DNA of 23,670 bases. It comes from Bacteroidia bacterium. Lineage in GTDB: Bacteria > Bacteroidota > Bacteroidia > Bacteroidales > BM520. Position 1 is the first letter of the stretch. Every line of letters begins with the position of its first letter. The position numbers and the translations under genes are program-made. The notes beneath the pieces were generated by a model. The model saw only the letters and a program-made list of their open reading frames with translations. It was not told where the DNA came from and did not search any database. Shown here in pieces: positions 21,491-23,670 of this stretch. Where the stretch lies: assembly GCA_009930445.1 (NCBI GenBank), contig RZYD01000011.1, forward strand, positions 1 to 23,670. Direction: 5' to 3'.

Positions 21491-23670
21491 TTATTCAATC
21501 ACAATTCTTTGGTTTATCATTCCGGTTTCTCCGGTTATGCGGATAAAATAAATGCCACTTTCTGTGTTATCCAGTTGGAATTGATGTTGATATAATCCGT
21601 TAAAGCGAATAGGATCTGTTTCTAGGATTGTTTCTCCAATAATATTCAAAACAGAAATTGTAACTAATTGTTTTTCATTTGATTGCAGTGTCATGGTAAA
21701 GGTTCCGTTGCTGGGATTGGGATAAAGCGCCATAGCCACTTGTTCGGCCATTTCTCCAATTCCCGTACAGTCTTTGAATGTAATACTTATTTCATCTTCT
21801 GCTGTACAGCCATCAGTTGACATCACTTCCAGCTGGATAGTTTTTGTTTCGCCGATGGGCAGATCGCCAAGGGTAACCTCAATAGTCCGTTCGGTATCTC
21901 CGGTCGACCAGTTATAAGTTACTCCGTCAATGCCGGCATCAAGGACAAGGGTATGGTTATGACAGATGGTTGTATCATTTCCCAGTCTGACTATTGGGTT
22001 TTCTGCCACGGTGATGGTGTGGGCTATGAATTCGGGGTTACTGCAACCGTTCGCATCGGAAAGTGAAAGGATGTTGTAGGTAGTTGTGGCTGTAGGAGTT
22101 ACTTCCATTGTGTACGGTGATTCGGAAATAGTTACCGTTCCCAGATCTCCCATGTCAGCGATAAAGGGCGCCATTCCAATCAGTTCCAGGGTCAGGGTAG
22201 TAGTTGTACCGTTACAGATTACGTCTTCTCCTGACAGTGTTGCACTGGGCAGCGCAAAAAGAATGAGGGTTGTTTCATCGGAAGTATTTTCGCAGGTTCC
22301 AAAAGCTTCTGCTTCCAGCGATAAAATAATGCTTCCTGTGGCTACATCGTTTGTTCCGGGTGTGTACACCGGATTCAACAGTGTGGGGTCATCGAACATA
22401 CCGTCACCATTTGTAGTCCAAAGGATGGAAGCGAAGTTCTCCGCTGATGCACTCGTTAGGGTTACTGCTTCTGATCCACAGGTAGTCAGGTCATCACCGG
22501 CAGAAATCACAGGTGGCGTATCAATTGTGATCTGCATTTGGTCTTCAACGGTAGTTGAAGGACCCTGAGCAAGTAGTGTCAGGATGACGTTACCATGGGT
22601 GACGTCGTTTTCACCCGGAGTATAAACGGGGTTCAGCATGGTTGCATCTGTGAAGGTACCATCACCGGAGGTTGTCCAAAGCAATGTTTCATAGTTGGTT
22701 GCCAGACCATTCAAGGGTACTTCCTGAATGCCACAGATGCTTGCGTCGGCACCGGCACTTGCCGAAGTAACCAACATGGGGGGTAGAACAATCCAGTCAA
22801 TCCAGGCCGCATCTCCGGCAGCAGCTTCGCTGCCATTTTTTTGGTAAATCCAGGTAAACATATGTTCTCCGGCGGTTACAGGATAAGAAACCCTTTGCCA
22901 GTCATTATCTCCCGACCAGATGCCTTTGATGCTGGTATCGATATAGAAACGTAGAAAATCGCGGTTCAATTCAGTGGATGTTTTGAAGTAGAACGAAATA
23001 GTGTCGTCAGCCATCACATTGGCAGAGAGGAATATCCGTGAATTTTCACCGTCGCCAATGTCGCCTGATTTGGCACTAAACGCACCTTCATAAAATTCAT
23101 CATCCGTGATTTGCCAATTCTCATTGCCCATAAATTCCCATTCAAATCCGGCAAAATCTCCTGATTCCCAGTCTTCTACCAGAAGTCCTACCGGTTTATT
23201 CAGGGTGTTGGAAAAACCATATTCACCTGAATTCAGAGTGAAGGTAAAATCGATGTATTCCGCTACGGGTGTTTCCGCATCAATCGACATATTGAAGGCA
23301 GATGTAGCCGACTGGCCGGCTTCGATGGTACCTGTTTCATAGGTTGCGGAGTTTATTGTCAGGTAGGGATTGGCAGACGATATTTCCGCGAAAGCGGCAG
23401 GAGAAATACTATGGCCTGTATTGTTCGTATGAATAAGAATATCGACGGTTTCACCCGGGTCGAACATTCCGTTTCCATTTCCTGCTGCATCAATAATTTC
23501 AACACGTCCGATACTTAAAGCAGGGGCATTGGCCATCACCGAGATATTGCTTTCCCATACTTCGTTTCCATCGGTAGCGAGTAGAACAAATTCGATAGTA
23601 TGTTGGTCGGGTATGTTATTCGCCGTTTCAAAGGTGAAGGCATCTTCCAGGGTTACCTGACTTTCTGCCG
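21491..23670 (-). CDS. T9SS-exported gingipain-like (C25-type) surface protein, C-terminal part
   Basis: The frame is open to the right edge, so the N-terminus, and any catalytic domain, is outside; at least 726 codons are visible and the GTG at 23539 is internal. Upstream residues EFVLLATDGNEVWESNISVMANAPALSIGRVEI, then GNGNGMFDPGETVDILI, are the Ig-like region that follows the C25 peptidase domain in many Bacteroidota proteins, so a gingipain-like peptidase is the best guess. Next is a jelly-roll (VEDWESGDFAGFEWEF...DTISFYFKT...AWIDWIVLPP), then two homologous 80-residue repeats, PKD-like segments (LGNDTTICHNHTLVLDAG) and the type A sorting domain: MALYPNPSNGTFTM, ISVLNIIGETI and SGIYFIRITGETGMINQRIVIE, which directs export through the type IX system and attachment or release at the cell surface. 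The tail is firm; the peptidase identity is inference. Confidence 0.87.
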   Translation of the reverse strand, partial: AESQVTLEDAFTFETANNIPDQHTIEFVLLATDGNEVWESNISVMANAPALSIGRVEIIDAAGNGNGMFDPGETVDILIHTNNTGHSISPAAFAEISSANPYLTINSATYETGTIEAGQSATSAFNMSIDAETPVAEYIDFTFTLNSGEYGFSNTLNKPVGLLVEDWESGDFAGFEWEFMGNENWQITDDEFYEGAFSAKSGDIGDGENSRIFLSANVMADDTISFYFKTSTELNRDFLRFYIDTSIKGIWSGDNDWQRVSYPVTAGEHMFTWIYQKNGSEAAAGDAAWIDWIVLPPMLVTSASAGADASICGIQEVPLNGLATNYETLLWTTSGDGTFTDATMLNPVYTPGENDVTHGNVILTLLAQGPSTTVEDQMQITIDTPPVISAGDDLTTCGSEAVTLTSASAENFASILWTTNGDGMFDDPTLLNPVYTPGTNDVATGSIILSLEAEAFGTCENTSDETTLILFALPSATLSGEDVICNGTTTTLTLELIGMAPFIADMGDLGTVTISESPYTMEVTPTATTTYNILSLSDANGCSNPEFIAHTITVAENPIVRLGNDTTICHNHTLVLDAGIDGVTYNWSTGDTERTIEVTLGDLPIGETKTIQLEVMSTDGCTAEDEISITFKDCTGIGEMAEQVAMALYPNPSNGTFTMTLQSNEKQLVTISVLNIIGETILETDPIRFNGLYQHQFQLDNTESGIYFIRITGETGMINQRIVIE
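22270..22765 (-). repeat. Two tandem protein repeats within the T9SS protein gene
   Basis: Two units of roughly 80 codons lie head to tail (about 22765-22518 and 22511-22270). They share AGxDxxxCG, ILWTTxGDGxFxD, LNPVYTPGxNDVxxGxxIL and a following hydrophobic strand. They look like duplicated Ig/PKD-type stalk domains; at DNA level they have diverged, so the duplication is old. Confidence 0.75.

Overview
This window reads as chromosomal DNA of a Bacteroidota bacterium. Four things point there: a protein with a type IX secretion (T9SS) C-terminal sorting domain, an UpxY/NusG-type antiterminator, a FHS-family sugar transporter, and repeated promoter elements of the Bacteroidota form TAnnTTTG placed just before start codons. 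Most genes lack a strong Shine-Dalgarno sequence. A tungsten/molybdenum-type aldehyde:ferredoxin oxidoreductase suggests an anaerobic or facultative lifestyle; an order such as Marinilabiliales is only a guess. No IS element, prophage, CRISPR array or rRNA gene was seen.

Layout. 1-2363: mutS, missing its 5' end (+). 2465-2749: promoter, tRNA-Gly(GCC), a terminator-like hairpin, tRNA-Leu(TAA) and a shared terminator. 2781-6271 (-): a TorF-like outer-membrane barrel protein, then, reading against the coordinates, a probable operon of class II cyclic-nucleotide phosphodiesterase, xseA and xseB. 6362-10422 (+): a LamG-type lipoprotein and a large SNF2-family ATPase. 10566-13605 (-): a secreted C1B (bleomycin hydrolase-like) peptidase directly behind an UpxY/NusG-like gene, then a FHS sugar transporter. 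13898-18029 (-): an aldehyde ferredoxin oxidoreductase (AOR), a stand-alone ModE-type HTH regulator, ppnP and a secreted TPR protein. 18503-20140 (+): pruA, behind a 473-nt gap that holds a long hairpin. 20145-23670 (-): a TlpA-like thioredoxin lipoprotein and the C-terminal 720 or so residues of a T9SS-exported, gingipain-like protein.

How they work together. Most of the window is ordinary housekeeping (mismatch repair, exonuclease VII, proline catabolism, nucleoside phosphorolysis) mixed with envelope and secreted proteins. The most system-like part is the ModE-HTH/AOR pair. A perfect 9-N6-9 palindrome, with the architecture and part of the sequence of a ModE operator, lies about 70 bp upstream of the predicted AOR transcription start. 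This suggests metal- or cofactor-linked activation of a tungsten/molybdenum enzyme by a regulator that has no molybdate-binding domain. Other points of interest are a UpxY-type antiterminator whose only apparent target is a peptidase gene, a tRNA-Gly gene with C in place of the near-invariant T55, two genes (tRNA-Leu and ppnP) lying immediately behind terminator-like hairpins, and a possible sliding-clamp motif inside the SNF2 ATPase.
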